A stretch of 64,000 bases of DNA from Pelecanus crispus (Eukaryota; Chordata; Aves; Pelecaniformes; Pelecanidae). The notes under the pieces were generated by a model, which had not been told where the DNA came from, searched no databases, and saw only the letters and a program-made list of their open reading frames with translations. Location: contig NC_134652.1 of assembly GCF_030463565.1 (NCBI RefSeq), forward strand, positions 6,537,897-6,601,896, written 5' to 3'. Positions 14,201 through 29,200 of the stretch are shown here, piece by piece. Position numbers and translations under genes: made by a program. Within the stretch, counting starts at the first letter, position 1; the number at the start of each line of letters is the position of its first letter.

Positions 14201-17200
14201 CAGTTGTTGGTCGTATCTGCTGTCCAACTGCTATCATCAAGGGAGCATATCATATTGCCCAAAGTGTCTGATTTCAGATCTGGTGCTCACTACAAAAAAA
14301 GTGAACATAAAAACATTAAAATTCCCATTTCATACCCTCATAACTTGAGCTTACTCTGCAGGGCTAAGTTAAAACTGTACAATTATCTTTCCTTCCCCAT
14401 GGTACAATAATCCCCTGAAAGACCTATAAAGCAAACCTCAGAAGACTTCTGAACATTAGTACAGAATTTTTGAATAAGATGAGAAGCTAGACAACATTAA
14501 TTAGCAAGAGTCTTGCTTGTGCTGAAGAATACATACTCTTGAATATGCACAGAAGTTAAGAAACCTGTAGTAAAAATACTCTCTTGTCCACAGATTAAAT
14601 TCTGAGATTGAGGACTCCCCCTTAAATTTTCAATGTCCGCCTCAAAAACATTACAAGAGAATGACAGAGTATCTCAGAGACATTGTCAGCTTTATGAGTG
14701 AAAGGTACTTTTCATTGATGACAGCTTAAAAATGCTTTATAGGAACTAAAAGTCTTCTGAGAAAAGCCATACAACTTTATTATAAAACTGTCACCAAGAA
14801 ATCATGACTAAGTAAAACTTAATGCCTGACTCATCCTGATTTTCAGAAGTAATATGTGTATTTTGCAAAGAAGCACATATCAAAACCACAGACGCTTACC
14901 TCTTTGGAATCCCAAATTTCTGCTCCATCATTGTACATCACAAGGAGTTTTTGATTTCCTTTCCCTGGGGCAAACCGTATCTTTTTCACCCAGCTTCGGT
15001 GTGTAGGAATCCCCCTAAGAAAAGCAAAGCACAAGATTAGCATCAACATTTCTATACATGATATTGTTGGTAGTTAAATCCTTTCCATGAACATTGCAGA
15101 TCATATTGTACAGATTGAGAAGGAGAACTATGTATACACACACATATATATAGACACACACACAAATGGCTATCCAAATTATCATGAAAACTAAAAAGAT
15201 TAAATGCTTGAAATAAAATGTTAAGTATTGTAGTATTTATCAGAAGCCATTGCAGATTTAACATAATAAAGATATCTAGCCATTTTAAAAACTTTGATAA
15301 AATGTCACTCCATCTGAAAACACAACAGATGAATATAGAGAATTGTAACACAGTAGGCATTTTCCAAAATTTTATTGCAAAATACTTGCATTTTTCCCCT
15401 CAGGCATCACAGATGACCACCTACAGTGAAGAACAAAAATGAAGGGGGGGGGGGGGGGAACAACCCCAAAACATTCTAACACTCATTATCTCATGTTTAT
15501 CAGACTTAATTTGCATTCATACCTGGATACTCTAGCTTTCAAATCCCAGAAGTTTAAGTTTCCATCAACGTCTCCAAGAACCAGGATATCCCCTTTCCAG
15601 GCAATACACGTAATACTACCCATGCTTCCCTGGAAATATTTAAGAAACAGAATAAGATCTTGTGATTAATAGAGCCAAACATAGGAACAAACATTTCAAA
15701 ATTAGTATTTTATTTTTTAAAATATTATATGACATGATAGACCAAATTCTACTCAGTTAAACAAGAAACAATTCTATTGAATATAAGCATTTATCAAGTC
15801 AGTCATATTTGCTTCAATATACTTCAAAAGACATTTCCTTGTAAGAAATTTTGGGTTTAAAGCAATGGAAATCACTTCTCTGTTTCTTGTTGCAAGGAAA
15901 CACCAACATGACAGACCTCATTAAACACAATACTAGCATATACTAAAGTAGGAAACAAAAATAAAAGAAATCCTACTTGTAAATTCAATTTCTCAAAGCC
16001 TTCAGGAACAACTGAAAAAAAAAGACTGTTCTTCAGAGTATCTGGGGGGGGGGGGGGGCAGAATCAAAACTCACAAAAGAGTGCTCTGGCCCACTCAAGT
16101 CCTCCTTATGACGCAAGATAAAATCCATTAACAGAACATAGTCATGTTTCAATAACATCTTCTTTGTCATTCAAGCTTTTTATATATGCCTTACTAAAAT
16201 TCTTAAAAATATGACATGTAATTTATTCAGAAAGCAAGTCAGGGCCTATGAAAATTCTAACTTGTAAAAAAAAAAAAATATATTTATTTCACCAGCATTT
16301 TCAATAGAAAACTTTGTGAAAACAGAATTGCTATAGTATTTGCAGTTGGAATTTTTTATTTCGTATTTCAAACTACTGCGTTAATGACCACTTGGCAGTA
16401 CAATGCATATCCCTGATTTTTTTTTCTGGCAATCATACCTAAGGAAAACATTAAACCATCAGTGATACAGAAAATTGGAACTCACATCAGGAGGAATTCT
16501 TGCACTGTCTTTTACTGAGTTTCCTTCTACTGTGAGATGATAAACCTGCCCATCAGCACCTGTAAACACAAAGTGCTCCCTCGCAGAAATGTTCTGGCTC
16601 AGCTCCGATTTACTTTCGGCTTCCTGCAACAAGCTTTAAAGAAAACAGAATGAGACACAAGTATGTATTTCTTGAAATTAGAATTGCAAGGCAAATTCTT
16701 CCTAACTAATGCACAGAGGCAGCACAACAATGCATATATCCTTCAAAACAATTTATCCAGAAGCAACGGTTAACTCATTTACACGCTTGTGGAAATGCCT
16801 GGGGGCAAATAAGAGTTTTACTTCCAAGAACCAGGTAACTAATGGACTGCTGCAGACACACCCAAGAGAAACAGGTACACTGTTTCTCTCATTCAACAGT
16901 AAATCAAAGTTCCACATCTTAGAGCTAAAGAGAGGCCCATAAAGTTGCTTTCTCTGCTATGCACTCAAGAATCAGTTCCAAAATATTCCGTTCTACAGAA
17001 CAATGGCACACAGTGGAAAAACAACAACTGATGCAGAATAACACGATATCAGAATGAGAAATACCTGATCACAGAAGATTCTACATTGCTAACTTCTGTA
17101 TCTGATGCAACCGTCTGCCTGGCCATGGCCTCACGGGCTGCTAACTGCTTCTTCCTCAGGCTTTTTAAGTTATGAGAAGGTGACCACTCCTGTGAAAAAT

Positions 17201-20200
17201 TGTCCAGGAAAAATGGGAAAGACAAATGTTTACTCCCCAAATTTACTGGGGATTTTTCTGCTAATTATAATAATGTCAATGAAAATTGCTTTCTATGATA
17301 CCTCCCTCCATCACCCAAGGAGCAGACCAGATTTTTCCACTATTACCTCCTTTATTCGTGCCTCTATTTGATGACAGATGAAACCAGAAGAGTGAAAGCA
17401 CTTATCTGTACAGTAACATTTTGCTGCAAAATTGCTCATAGATTTTTATACTATCTCAACATATTACATTTAACAAACAGTAACAGATTTTATTCCTTAC
17501 CAAAGCAGTTGCTGTAGGAAAGTTTTTAGATATTTCTCTGAGCAGAGTGCATGTTCTGACATCCCAGATCTCCAGTGGTTTTTCTTTAAATACTACAGCT
17601 AGATACTGCCTAAAACAAATAAGGATTTACTATATCAAAAGTAATCATTCCATTTTAATTTGAGTATTTTACTTCACAAGCGTTGCTCATATCAGCACTC
17701 CAGAAAACCTCAAAAACTAAGAGAAAGCAGAGTAAATTAACTTGGATCAAATCCTACTCCGAAGCTTGTGATTTCCTTGAGTTACTCAAGTGCAAAAGAC
17801 TCTGTCTGAAAAAGCATCCTCCTTCAAAGCTAAAAGAATTAGAAAATTCTGTCAGGTGGTACTGCTCAATTACTGTAAATAGACAAGGGAAGGAATTCAG
17901 AGAAAACAGCAGCACCTCTAATTTAGCCATATTCAGCCTGAATTGATGACTGCACAAGATATCAGAAAGACACAGCAAGCCTTTAGGTTGGATAGATTTT
18001 TTTTTTCTACTCCAGATGCATGCCAGTAACCTAATCAAGTGATAAATGAACATAAAATCCTCTTACACTAAACCACTTGTCAGTCATGATGAGTAAAACA
18101 CCTTCTATTCCACCACTTTTCACATGTACCTTGAAAATACAGAGAGACTCTGCAGCTATTTGTGCTCTTCTCAACTGTCTTAATTTCTGTTCAAATGAAC
18201 TATCCTTTCTTGTTCTCACTTAACATTCTAGTCTCTTCATCTAAGCCCATGGCTGTTCTTTATTTTTAATGTATTGATACCATTATATGGTTGAACACTT
18301 CCAAATTCTCTGGAACACATACATACTTCTGAAAATATTCCCTTGCAAGCTAGAGAACGTTAATTTTTTCTTCCATTGTAAAGAAAAAAACTTTTAAAAT
18401 TTAGAGATAATGCCTTGTTAAATACAATACTACTTTAATTCACTTACACAGGCGAGTAAAGTAATCTCACAGAGCACTACTTTTACTATTTTTGACCAGG
18501 GCCTCCTGTCACAGGCCTGATGTCAAAATAAGCAGAATTTGATGGTGAAAAGTCATCCCACACCTTTAACGCCAATCTTTTAGTTTTAAGTAAGGCTTAA
18601 GTTATAGAAAAGGGAATTAACTCACAACATAATCGAAGCTGACAAAAATTGCTCAGCACTTTTATTCTCCCTAATATTATCAAAATGTCTGTTCAGTGAA
18701 CACAATTCTTCAAAGAACTAAAATATTAATGACTCACCTTGCCATGTGATTGGATCCTGAAGTGACAAAGTCAACCACAGAAACATTCACAGCTTTTGCA
18801 CTCTGAACTAATATTCTAAAATATTTTTCTCTTGATGCTGTTGCACATTTTTCTGTATGCTCTGGAGTGTTTTTTCGTGGAATTCCTATTATTTCTATTA
18901 AGTCATGAGGATCCTCATGCAATACAGTCAAAGTTATAAACTTCACAATGTTACTCTACTTACTTCAAATGAGACACCTTTATCATTTCAATAGCTGGCT
19001 CGTCATTGCCTCGCTCCCCACGAAATGCGATGCTCCTGCCTGGAACACAAAAACAACATGGGGGAAACCAGAAAGAGTTACTGAACTAAATACAAATATA
19101 GAAAGAGTTTGTAAACTATTCTGTTTATAAACAGAAATAGTTTACAAACTAAACTAGAACATTTCCAAGTAACCTGCCCTACCTTACATTACTCTTGTCA
19201 TTGTCGAAGTATTACTATGTTTCAAAGGACTAAATACAGTGGAAACTCTACTGTCTCAGATAATACCTGACTGGCTTCAGAGCACAACTACTGAAATAGA
19301 TGCATAATCAGCATTATATAAATACAGAGAGAGAGTTCAAAGAGTTATTATTTTCCACTCAAAGCCAATGAGATATACTCTTGATTCCCCAAGGAGGAAA
19401 TTCACGAGTAGATTTCTGGTTTTGTAAGATAAATTAACTGTACCATATACTAATATTATATTTAAAAGTCTGAAAGTATTTCCATGCTGAAGTACTAACT
19501 CACTCTACATTTAGCAGAACCATTCTTTCTCTCCAGCTAAAAGAATGAACACTGTTGAAACGCCATAAAAATTTATAATCTTATCCCCAACAAAATTTTG
19601 ACTCACCTGTAGGAAGCGTGGCAGAATTAAAGGCATTATACACATCACTAAAATAATGATCGACAAACACCAGGGTATCACAGCATCTCCTATGCAAGTT
19701 TCATTCTCCTTAGCTTTCAAGGAAAATGCAAGTTTTCAAACTTTAGCTGCTCTTGTGGCTACTCATAGCTAAATTACTTATGCCAATTATGTGACTAAAT
19801 CTGGTTATCAACAATGCCAGTTAGAGCTCTCATGTCAGAGGCCAGCCTGCAGGAAACTTTCCAGATCTACTTTCTTCATCAGTGATCAAACCCATAGGAA
19901 TTTTCTTCCTTATTGTTGTTCAGACACGTAAATGAGAATTTTGTCAAAATGTTCATGAAGTAAATACAAATCAGCAGAGCTTTCCTAGAACTAAAATAGA
20001 AAGTTGGGCTACACAGTGATGGAAGACCCAACAATCAAACAGTTAAGTAGCTATGCCTTTCTTGTAAGTTTTAAAAGAGGAAAAGTGACTTTTTTTTTTT
20101 TTAAGCAAAACATATGCTAAGGTGTCAGGTATTCACATTTACTTGAAACTTGGTTGCCTGCAGAAATACTTATATTTATAAATGTTTCAGTACTGATTTA

Positions 20201-23200
20201 CAAGATGAGTGAGAAATCAAAATCCCATTTTACATGAAATTAATTTTACAAAGTACATGCCTTTTCTATTTTGATTTTAAACAAATGAACAAAAGACACT
20301 CTCAGGAAAAAAAAATTACAATATTGTTATGTTAAAAGAATAAGTTCTTTGTACAGCATCCCTGTAAATACAAAAATTGAGTCTTTTCCATAAGCTTAAA
20401 AAAAAACCCCAAAAATTATCACTTTATGCTACATAAAGCAATTCAGACTTAGCCATGTGTTACAAGATTCAGGGTCTTCAATTAGAAATTAAATGGCTCC
20501 AGGTTTTCCCATTCAAAAATAATTTAAAATTATTGAAGTGCTTCCTATTTTGAGCTGTCTAATCTTCCAAACTCTACCTCCTCGTATTGTGCAAATATTG
20601 AACTCAATCACAAATATATTTGTCATCCATTATAAGGCCAGAGTGGTTGAAAAACACACACAATCTGGCTGTTAGTTTTCCTATCAACTGTACCTTTTAA
20701 ACAGTTATTTATTTTTTAACCCTTCCAATTCTTTGTAAAACTATACCCATTTAACATTCATACACACACTCAAATTCTGGCCACATGCCTGGCCTACTTT
20801 GAAAAAGTATCTGTTGCTTATACAAACCACAATAAATGGTTCAACACTATTACAGGTACATATGAAACAACGTGTGTAGACTATGACAAAACACATTTGG
20901 AAATATATGCATTTTGCGAACAAAATATACCACTAATACCCATGCTGTCTGAACGCTTCTAAACCTCCTGCTGACGCATAATCATTCTTTTAATAAGTTC
21001 AAGCCACAGACATCTTTGCAAAGGTGTTGCTTCAAGTCTGTCTGTAGAGCACCAGATGGAACACATTACGTGGCTTCACAAGGACAGAAGAGCAGAACCA
21101 GTTAAAACCCCTCTTTATTTTTTTTTTTTTTTTGTTGTGACAACAGAAGGAAAAAAAAAAAAGTAGTAAGAACTTCTGTTTGTCACTCCACAGCAAATCT
21201 GTTAGCCTCTTGTACAGATTTCTCAGGAAATACTAACCTGTTGGTAGGTCCACCAGCTGCAGCTCATTCCTTACTAGCCCCAGATTGTTAGGTGTTGATG
21301 TGGCGAAGGAAATAAACCCAGTCAAGCTTATCCACTCAATTCCTCTGTCATCAGAAGAGAGTACATGGAGTATATTAGCCAAAATATTTGAATGGCTATA
21401 AAATAGCCTGGACTGAAGTACAATAACTTTTTTCATGCATATTCTTCAATTTGAAAACAGCACAGAAGTAGTTTTCTACATCTTATGGAAACACTATATT
21501 TAAGCATAAAAAGAAGCTACGCATTTAGAATTAGGATGTAAATATAAAGTTACCAAATTAAATTAAAGAAGAACTTTCCTTTCAGACTGCACTGGTTCTT
21601 GTTTAGTTAAAAAAAAAAAAATTCAGTTAGAAACACTGGTAACTTGCAAAAATCCCTCACAGATACTCAGCACTAGTGTGGACTAAAATCACTGCTCTCA
21701 TTAAATCAGTGATTTACCAGATGGGAAGAACTACCAAGTAACTCAACTTTGCCAGTATATAGAAAGAGAAAAATATTCATATGGATAGCAGGGTGAGGAG
21801 ATGTGATTCTTTCAGTCCAGAGAAAGGAGAAACAAAGATGATAGAATAAGAGAGACACTGTGGAGATTTCAAAGGCTATCACAAAAGAACTGAAAACATG
21901 ATTTTTTTTTTTTTTCCTTTCTCTTTTAGATCATGCCAAGGCAGCCACAAACCAAATTACCTTGAAGTCTTGCAAGGATGTAAAGTTACACTGTATATTG
22001 TCAGCACATATGGATTCTAAGCAAATTCTTGAGATATAACACAGGCCACAAAAGGACAGAAAGCAGCACTAGGTGGTACTGTTCCAAAACAAGATAGTCC
22101 TCCCATCCCCATTTCCCACACACACTCTGTGCCAGCATAAATAGTTGAGTGCTTTATCTGTGAAATAAATCAAGGAACTAATCTAAAAGAAAATTGAGTC
22201 TGTTCTAATATATATATATATATATATATATGCCCAAGTTCATTTTAACACGGATAAAAGGATTTAGGTTTTCCTCAAATCCTTCAAACACAGATTACCT
22301 AAGAACTATTTCCAGGACAACTAAGTCTTCTGTTACATTAATTGTAAAATCATGGTCTGTTTTGCAAGGATATATGTGAAATATGAGAAAGATAAATAAC
22401 AGTATTTATGATTTACTGTCAGTAAATCCAACTCACATTATATTAAGTAGAAGTTTCCTAAATGCAATGTGGATGGGTGAAAGCAGAAAGCACTCCCGTA
22501 ATATTCTGCACATACAAGTTACAGCCATATTATCTTCATTTTTTTTAGTTCAAGCTTTAAAAAAAAATGGGAAGTTTTATTCCTAAGTCCTTGAGTAAAG
22601 TTAAAAATTTAGGACCCAGTCCTTTTTCCAGAAGGACCTATGAAAGTTCAACCAGTAATTTCCATCAATATGAGTGGCATTCAACTATTAATCAAAACAT
22701 TACAGGAATGACTGAATAGAAATCTACAATTGCAATAATGTGTGACACGGCCAGTCTCCGAAGGGTCGTAAATACAGGCAGCTTTTCTGAAATGGAAGAA
22801 ATATGAATTCTGACACCTTCCTAATTTTTATCTATTATTCTACTATGTTTTTTGGAAAAATCTTTGCTTTGTTATTGCCAGTAGTTATTCACTATTCTCG
22901 TTCAAAGACCTGAGGCATTTTCTAGACTTCTTTCATCAGCTCAGACTTAACAGGACAAGTCCTTTTTCTTTGCTGCCAGCTGGCCATCTGCCCATACCAA
23001 TAAAAATCTACAGAAACCCAAGACACTCATAATCAAAAGGAAACCTTAGCTTAGCTAACTGCTTGCACCTAAAACAATATAATTTTTGTTATTGTCATAC
23101 ATGTAAATTGAGAATCTGAAGACAGTGGTTCAAGTTTTAATGAAGGAAACAAGTAATACCTTCCCTATTGAAATATCTCCATTTGCAAAATTTCCTAATA

Positions 23201-26200
23201 AAAGACATCTTTGCCTACTAGAATTAAGGGTTACATTCAGCTGTAAACTATTTCTCAGAGTGGATCCACTCTTTTAAAATATGAAATTCAATGATTCTAT
23301 ACATTCAACTTGTCTCAGATATTTCAGGAGTAAGATTCAGTTGTTTTGATTCATGTTTCCAATGCAAACAAATTACAGAGTGTACTGAAGCGCACAAAAA
23401 CACAAATGACTTTTCTAGTTGGGAACAGATTGTTGTGACTTTATGACAAGGTAGCTGCTACTCATATTAATTATAATTTGAAATAAAACCGTATCTTAAA
23501 GAAAACTGTACTAAAATCTCAATCATATTATCAGAAAATACTCTCAGCCTCAAATTTTATTATTTAAAAAGAGTTGTCCTTGTGCTTCAAAAGTATTTGT
23601 GTGATCATCATGTCCAAAAGTGAGTATCAGCAACGGAACAAGTTTTTCCTTTTTAAGAAGAGGAAGGTTATGAAAAAGAAATTACAAGTGCTGAACATGG
23701 TACAGCTGAGATAACTGTCCATCCTGAAGTAATGGAAACTTCAGAATTCAATTCTGAATACACAGGGTTACACTGCAACACTCCTTACGCTTGTCAGGCA
23801 ACATGTATTTACTAACACACAGAAATAAATCTAGCACACCAACACCTGTATGACAGAAGTGGTACCTATTTTTCATTCATCTTTCTCTACGTGAGGAAAA
23901 TTTTTTTAAGGAGGTGATGAATGTTTGCAAACCAGTCTCCCAAAGGGGAGTCAGCTTAAATTCAACTGCTAAAACTTGGATGTAATGCAGTAATTTCCGA
24001 GTTTTGCCTGCAGGACATACACATTCTTGTTACAGTGAGATTTTAATTTTAAAAGTGTTGCAACCTTGAACTTGCTGAGCTTCAGTGAAAAAGAATGAGA
24101 ACAACTGCTCTAGTCACAGTTATCTAGCTATCAGAATAAGCAAAAGTAGCAGTGAGAGGCATTGCAAATGCAGCACGTTCACTGAACTAGAAGCTAGACT
24201 GCAGGCATTTTATTTACATATCTCGAATATATTCTTTGCACTGAAGATTTATTATCATCTCCTATCTTACCTCAATAGCTTAGAGTGCTCCACTTAAAAG
24301 ACAGAACGGGTATCAGACTTAGTCATTTCATGGTTCTTCTAATTCCTCTTAGTAATAAGAATTAAGTGCATTTCTCTGTATCCTGAAGGAAGAAAGACTG
24401 ACCTCCTGCTCACAGCTGCTTTCAGCCAGCACACATGCTATAGTGTCCCTCTGTTTCTTCCCCTCACTTATGCTCCTAGCAGTAGCCTGATTGTCTTTTC
24501 CCCTCTGTTGTGCTCTGAAGCATTTCTGCTGCTTCTTGCCTCGGTCTCCTAATAAAAACCAAATTAAACTCAAAGGAAAATTATTTACTCATAATTCTAA
24601 ACGTAGTGAAATAGCTAAGTAATAATCATGGACAAAATGAATATTCAAGGTTACTCACAAGTATGAACTATTTTAAATAGAGGATAGCAAAACAATTCAC
24701 CCTACTCCCACTCACAATACCGAACTGCGAAGTTTAAAAATAATTTCAGAAAAAAAAAAAAATTCAACATGTGACTACATATGTAGCTGCTAAAAAAGAA
24801 CACTTTAATCTCAGAAAAAAAAAATGTCAATTGCGAGCACCTAGACAACTCAGTGGCCATTACTTTAGCACAGTTGATACGTAGAAGACAGTTGCCACTC
24901 CAAAGACCTTAGTTTTATTACATTCTCTTCTTAAACTTGCAAGGCACTGAAAACCCTGCTGGCCTTGAGTTGCAGTTTCAGGGTATTCTCAATTACATAC
25001 TAAAATAAGGGTGTTCCCTAAAGGTGTATTTTCAGTTAAAACTGTAATAGAGGCACTATCCAATCTATCTGCATTTTAGAGGTAAGGTAAGAATTCCCAC
25101 TGAAAGAGAAACTGCTGCACTCCAGGAATATTAATTAAAAAAAAAAACCGTACTGTGCCTTATTCTACATTGCTTAAAGCACTCCCTTGAACTTGTAAAA
25201 ATTATGCAGAAAGTCTCTCAGACCATTAAGAGCAGGACTGAGGGAATTAAAACAAGTATTGAAAAAACTTAGCCACATAACAGCTTATGACTAAACAAAA
25301 TTCACAATAATTTAAATTTTGTTCTAAAAATACTGTTTGTGCAAGGACAGTTCCTAGAAAGACAACGCATTCAAAAGTTGCAAAACCTTTGCAAAGTGAA
25401 AAGCCCAAACTGACAGTACTTCCGATGATACATGAAGACTAAATAAAAGATAAAGAAATATTTTTTCAAAAGTGTATTATTTCCTCCTGTCTCTCCATCT
25501 TTTTTCTTTTTTTGTTTCTTTAATCTGTGAAATGTTAGTAGAGGTTTTAATTTCGAATTCTATAATCAGCTTAACGAGAAAAAAAAGCCGTATTCTCTTG
25601 TGCTGCATAACAGAATGTAAAATGAAAATAACTTTGTAAGTACTTAACAGTATGAAACAAAAAACTGAAATGGTTTAGAACAGAAAGGCAAATTCTATTC
25701 TTACAGTGCCTACTAATCACACCACAAACGTAAAAACACTTATGTGATTTTGGTGGTAGATTCAAAGCAGGTTTACATAATGAATTCTTAGAGCTATCTA
25801 TTCTCAGACATCTGTACTTTTCTTATCTTTTTGTAGAATGAACAGTAAAATGGATGAAGGCTTCATGCCACAACTCCGGTACAAATTTTTACTAATATTA
25901 CTAATAAAAATAGGTATTTTACTTTCCATGCTTAAATCTGTCTAGAAATACGCATCCAGCAAGCACCTTGAATATCTTTGCCATTAGTTATCCAAAAAGG
26001 TTATGCCATACACACAAATACACAGTACAACAGCTTTAAAACTTACTCTGCTCCTTACTTAGCATGGATAAATACTGAGTCCTGTATTCAGTCTTTAAAA
26101 TCTTTTAATAATAAAATTATTTTTACTTCAGTTAGGACTAGAACTGCCTCAACAGCAATTTCAACCCCACGGTAAATAAACCTTGGTATACAAACCAGAA

Positions 26201-29200
26201 TTATTTCAAAGGACACAATCTGTGAGTCACAACAGTTATATAAATAAGACACTGTAATAGTTTCTTGTCCTAAAAAGTTTCTTTGTACTACAATGCACTA
26301 AAGAAACTGGAAGTAGTTGATATGCATCCTAGATCAGCAGGCACAAATACAATTCAAATATTTAGTTCAATGTAAATTTCACTCTAATTTTGACAGTGTG
26401 TCACTGCTTATATATAGCAAAGATACTGTTAAGGTAGACTACTCCACAGGCAATTTTCTTGAGCATCATTAACAATGAAACAAGACAGCATTGCTGGTAC
26501 AACGCTAGTCAGATGTTTTAATGTTTGTCTCCCAGAAGGGTTATAGTAGGAATTAAAATTAAAATCTTACTTGACTTCACAGGAATGGATGCTTAACTCT
26601 TTGTGTAAGAGTCCACTTGTAAGATGGAACACCAGAACAGAGCCGTTACTTGTACCTATAAAGAGTGATTTAAAAAAAACACATAGACTTGTTTTATCTC
26701 TTCCACACTTTAGTGAAAATGCAGGATTTACATTTCTCTCAGGTTTTTTGGGGTTTTTTTTTTAATAAATACCTGTAACTTATATTGTACAATTTTGGAA
26801 AAGGTATTTTGATTTCTAGTGTTAAACCCCAAATATTAAACTGTGCAAGGCTCTCTCCAGCCAGTGAAATCCATTTGGATCAAGCCATTTTCCTGAACCT
26901 ACTTGTAGAGCTTGTAGAAAATCTGTTCATTCTTCTTGCATTTTCACAACATATCCAGTTGTAGGAGAAAAGAATGTTTCTTTTTGTTTTGATTCCTCAA
27001 GATGAGTAAATGCCTCAAGGAAGAGTATTACCTGTTATCCACCAATACTCCCAGGGGAAAATCATGGGTAGATTCTACTGAATCATTAAAGCAATTCTGC
27101 ATTCTCATCCCTGAAATAACGACCTCTTTCAAATTACAAATCAGTAACTTAGCAGCTATTAGCTTCAATTAGATCAAATACCTTCTGAAACACTGAAAGT
27201 TGCAATTTTCTATTACACACTGGGAAGACTTACTTTTCCTTCTCTTTTTTCTTTATACTCATATCAACTTTATTAAATACAGGGATACCTAAAGAGATGT
27301 TCAGGTACCTTAAGTCTAGAATGCTGCAGACCCTGCTGTAGATGCACTTCATACCTACTTACTAGTTTCCCAGTCTTCATATTTCGCCTGTTTTAACAGC
27401 TACAGCTTATACAAAAATCAAAAATTACATTTCAGTAGCACCACATCATGTAATGATAGCTTGCCTACATTTTTGAGCACAACTATTGATGATACTTTTA
27501 GCTCAGTAATAACAGAAGTATTACGAGAACTGCATGCATACATACATGATTATGGCATTTTCATTACTGGAGTGAGATCCTCTTTGTAAACTCCTGCGTT
27601 AACATTTACCTTTGCAATCCCCCTCCCCGCCCCATTCAAAAACCTAAGGCTCAATAGCACAGGCAACCTTAAGAATAACAAAAAACTCCCAAGTCTGACT
27701 TGTGACAGGCACAGCCTCGAAGGGCAGCCAAGAATCAACTGGCCTTAGATGTACCAAGAGCAATTTTGAACAACCAAAATCTGGACGTCTAATTTTACAA
27801 CCTACTACAATCTTTAAATTACAGCATCTATGTGTCTACTGTTCCAGTCCGCTGACTGCAGAGGAAGACAGCAGCCTGTGTGGATACATTGTGAAATCCC
27901 TGATGTGGTCTGAAAGAGCATGTCAGAAAAATCAGATATAAATCGGAAGAACTGAGTTAATAAATCAGGTGCTCGCTGGCAACTATTGTAATATCTAGAT
28001 GAGTTACCTACGTTTGTAACAAGACAAAATAGATTCATTCAGGAAAAATAACGTGCTGTAAGTATATTTTTAAGTATTTTCATCATAACAAAACTACAGT
28101 CTGTTAATTTAATTCAGTTATTCTAGGAATGCAGCGCTGCAGAAGTCCCTATTTAGTGATATTCAGAATGAGAGCAGCACATAAAACGCTGAACATATGA
28201 ATGGACCAATATCATAGTAAATGAAGGATAAATACAAACTTGCTAATATAATGCAATTTTTCAGGTAGCAATATTTAAACCCAAGGCAGTAAAAAAAGAA
28301 TCCAAAGACTACCATGGATGCAAACTAATACAAGGGTCGCTATTTTTGATGCATTACATAGGATCAAAAAAACAGAATTGTTTCTCTATTAGTTACTATA
28401 TTTGTATATAATCTAGAATTTAATATTTTCAGAGCAACCAATAAACTACTCAAGATACTTACCAACGGCAAGGACTGGTTCATACTGTTTAATGTTTTTT
28501 ATCGTAAGAGGTGGGCACATGCGGATAGCAAATGGAGGCAAAGGAAGTCCTGAAAGAAGTCCAGTCAGCAGAAATTTGAGGTGTACTTCTTGCAGAAAAG
28601 AACTTTTTAACTGTTCTTCTCCAGCAATTGTGCCTTGCCCTGCTTAAAAATGAAAACTCTTGTTAGTATTAAATTTTAATCTGAGGTGTTACAGAAAGTT
28701 ATCAGACACAGGAATTTATAAAATGAAAATTACAAATAACCTAACATATATGTTAGCAATGTTTACTTAAAGAGGCATTCCTTCCTGTTGAACTCTGTAT
28801 GATAAAACCTTTTGAAAGACTGCACTTCAGCTAATTTCTCTGATACTAGCTTTCTTTCCTAACTCTAAGAAGGGAAAAAAAAAATGGAAGGAAGGAAGAG
28901 GGGAAAAAAAAAAGTAAGTGCAACCATTTCAGTCTTCTTCCAGAATTCAAGGGTAGTTTCTATTCTTTTTTTCTCCTTCTGTTTTTTTCAAAGTTAGTTA
29001 CAAATATTTTAAAATTATTAGACCAATTCAAAGACTTACAGAGGTATAACTCCAAACAGTAAAAACTGAGGGCAACCCAAAGCTAGAAATACAGTGAATT
29101 TGCTCAGATACAATGAACATGGGCACAAAAAAAGATACAATTCCCCTGCTGTACAGCTTCTGCAGTCAGCTGTACCAGTCCAAGTGATGTAAGGTATAAA

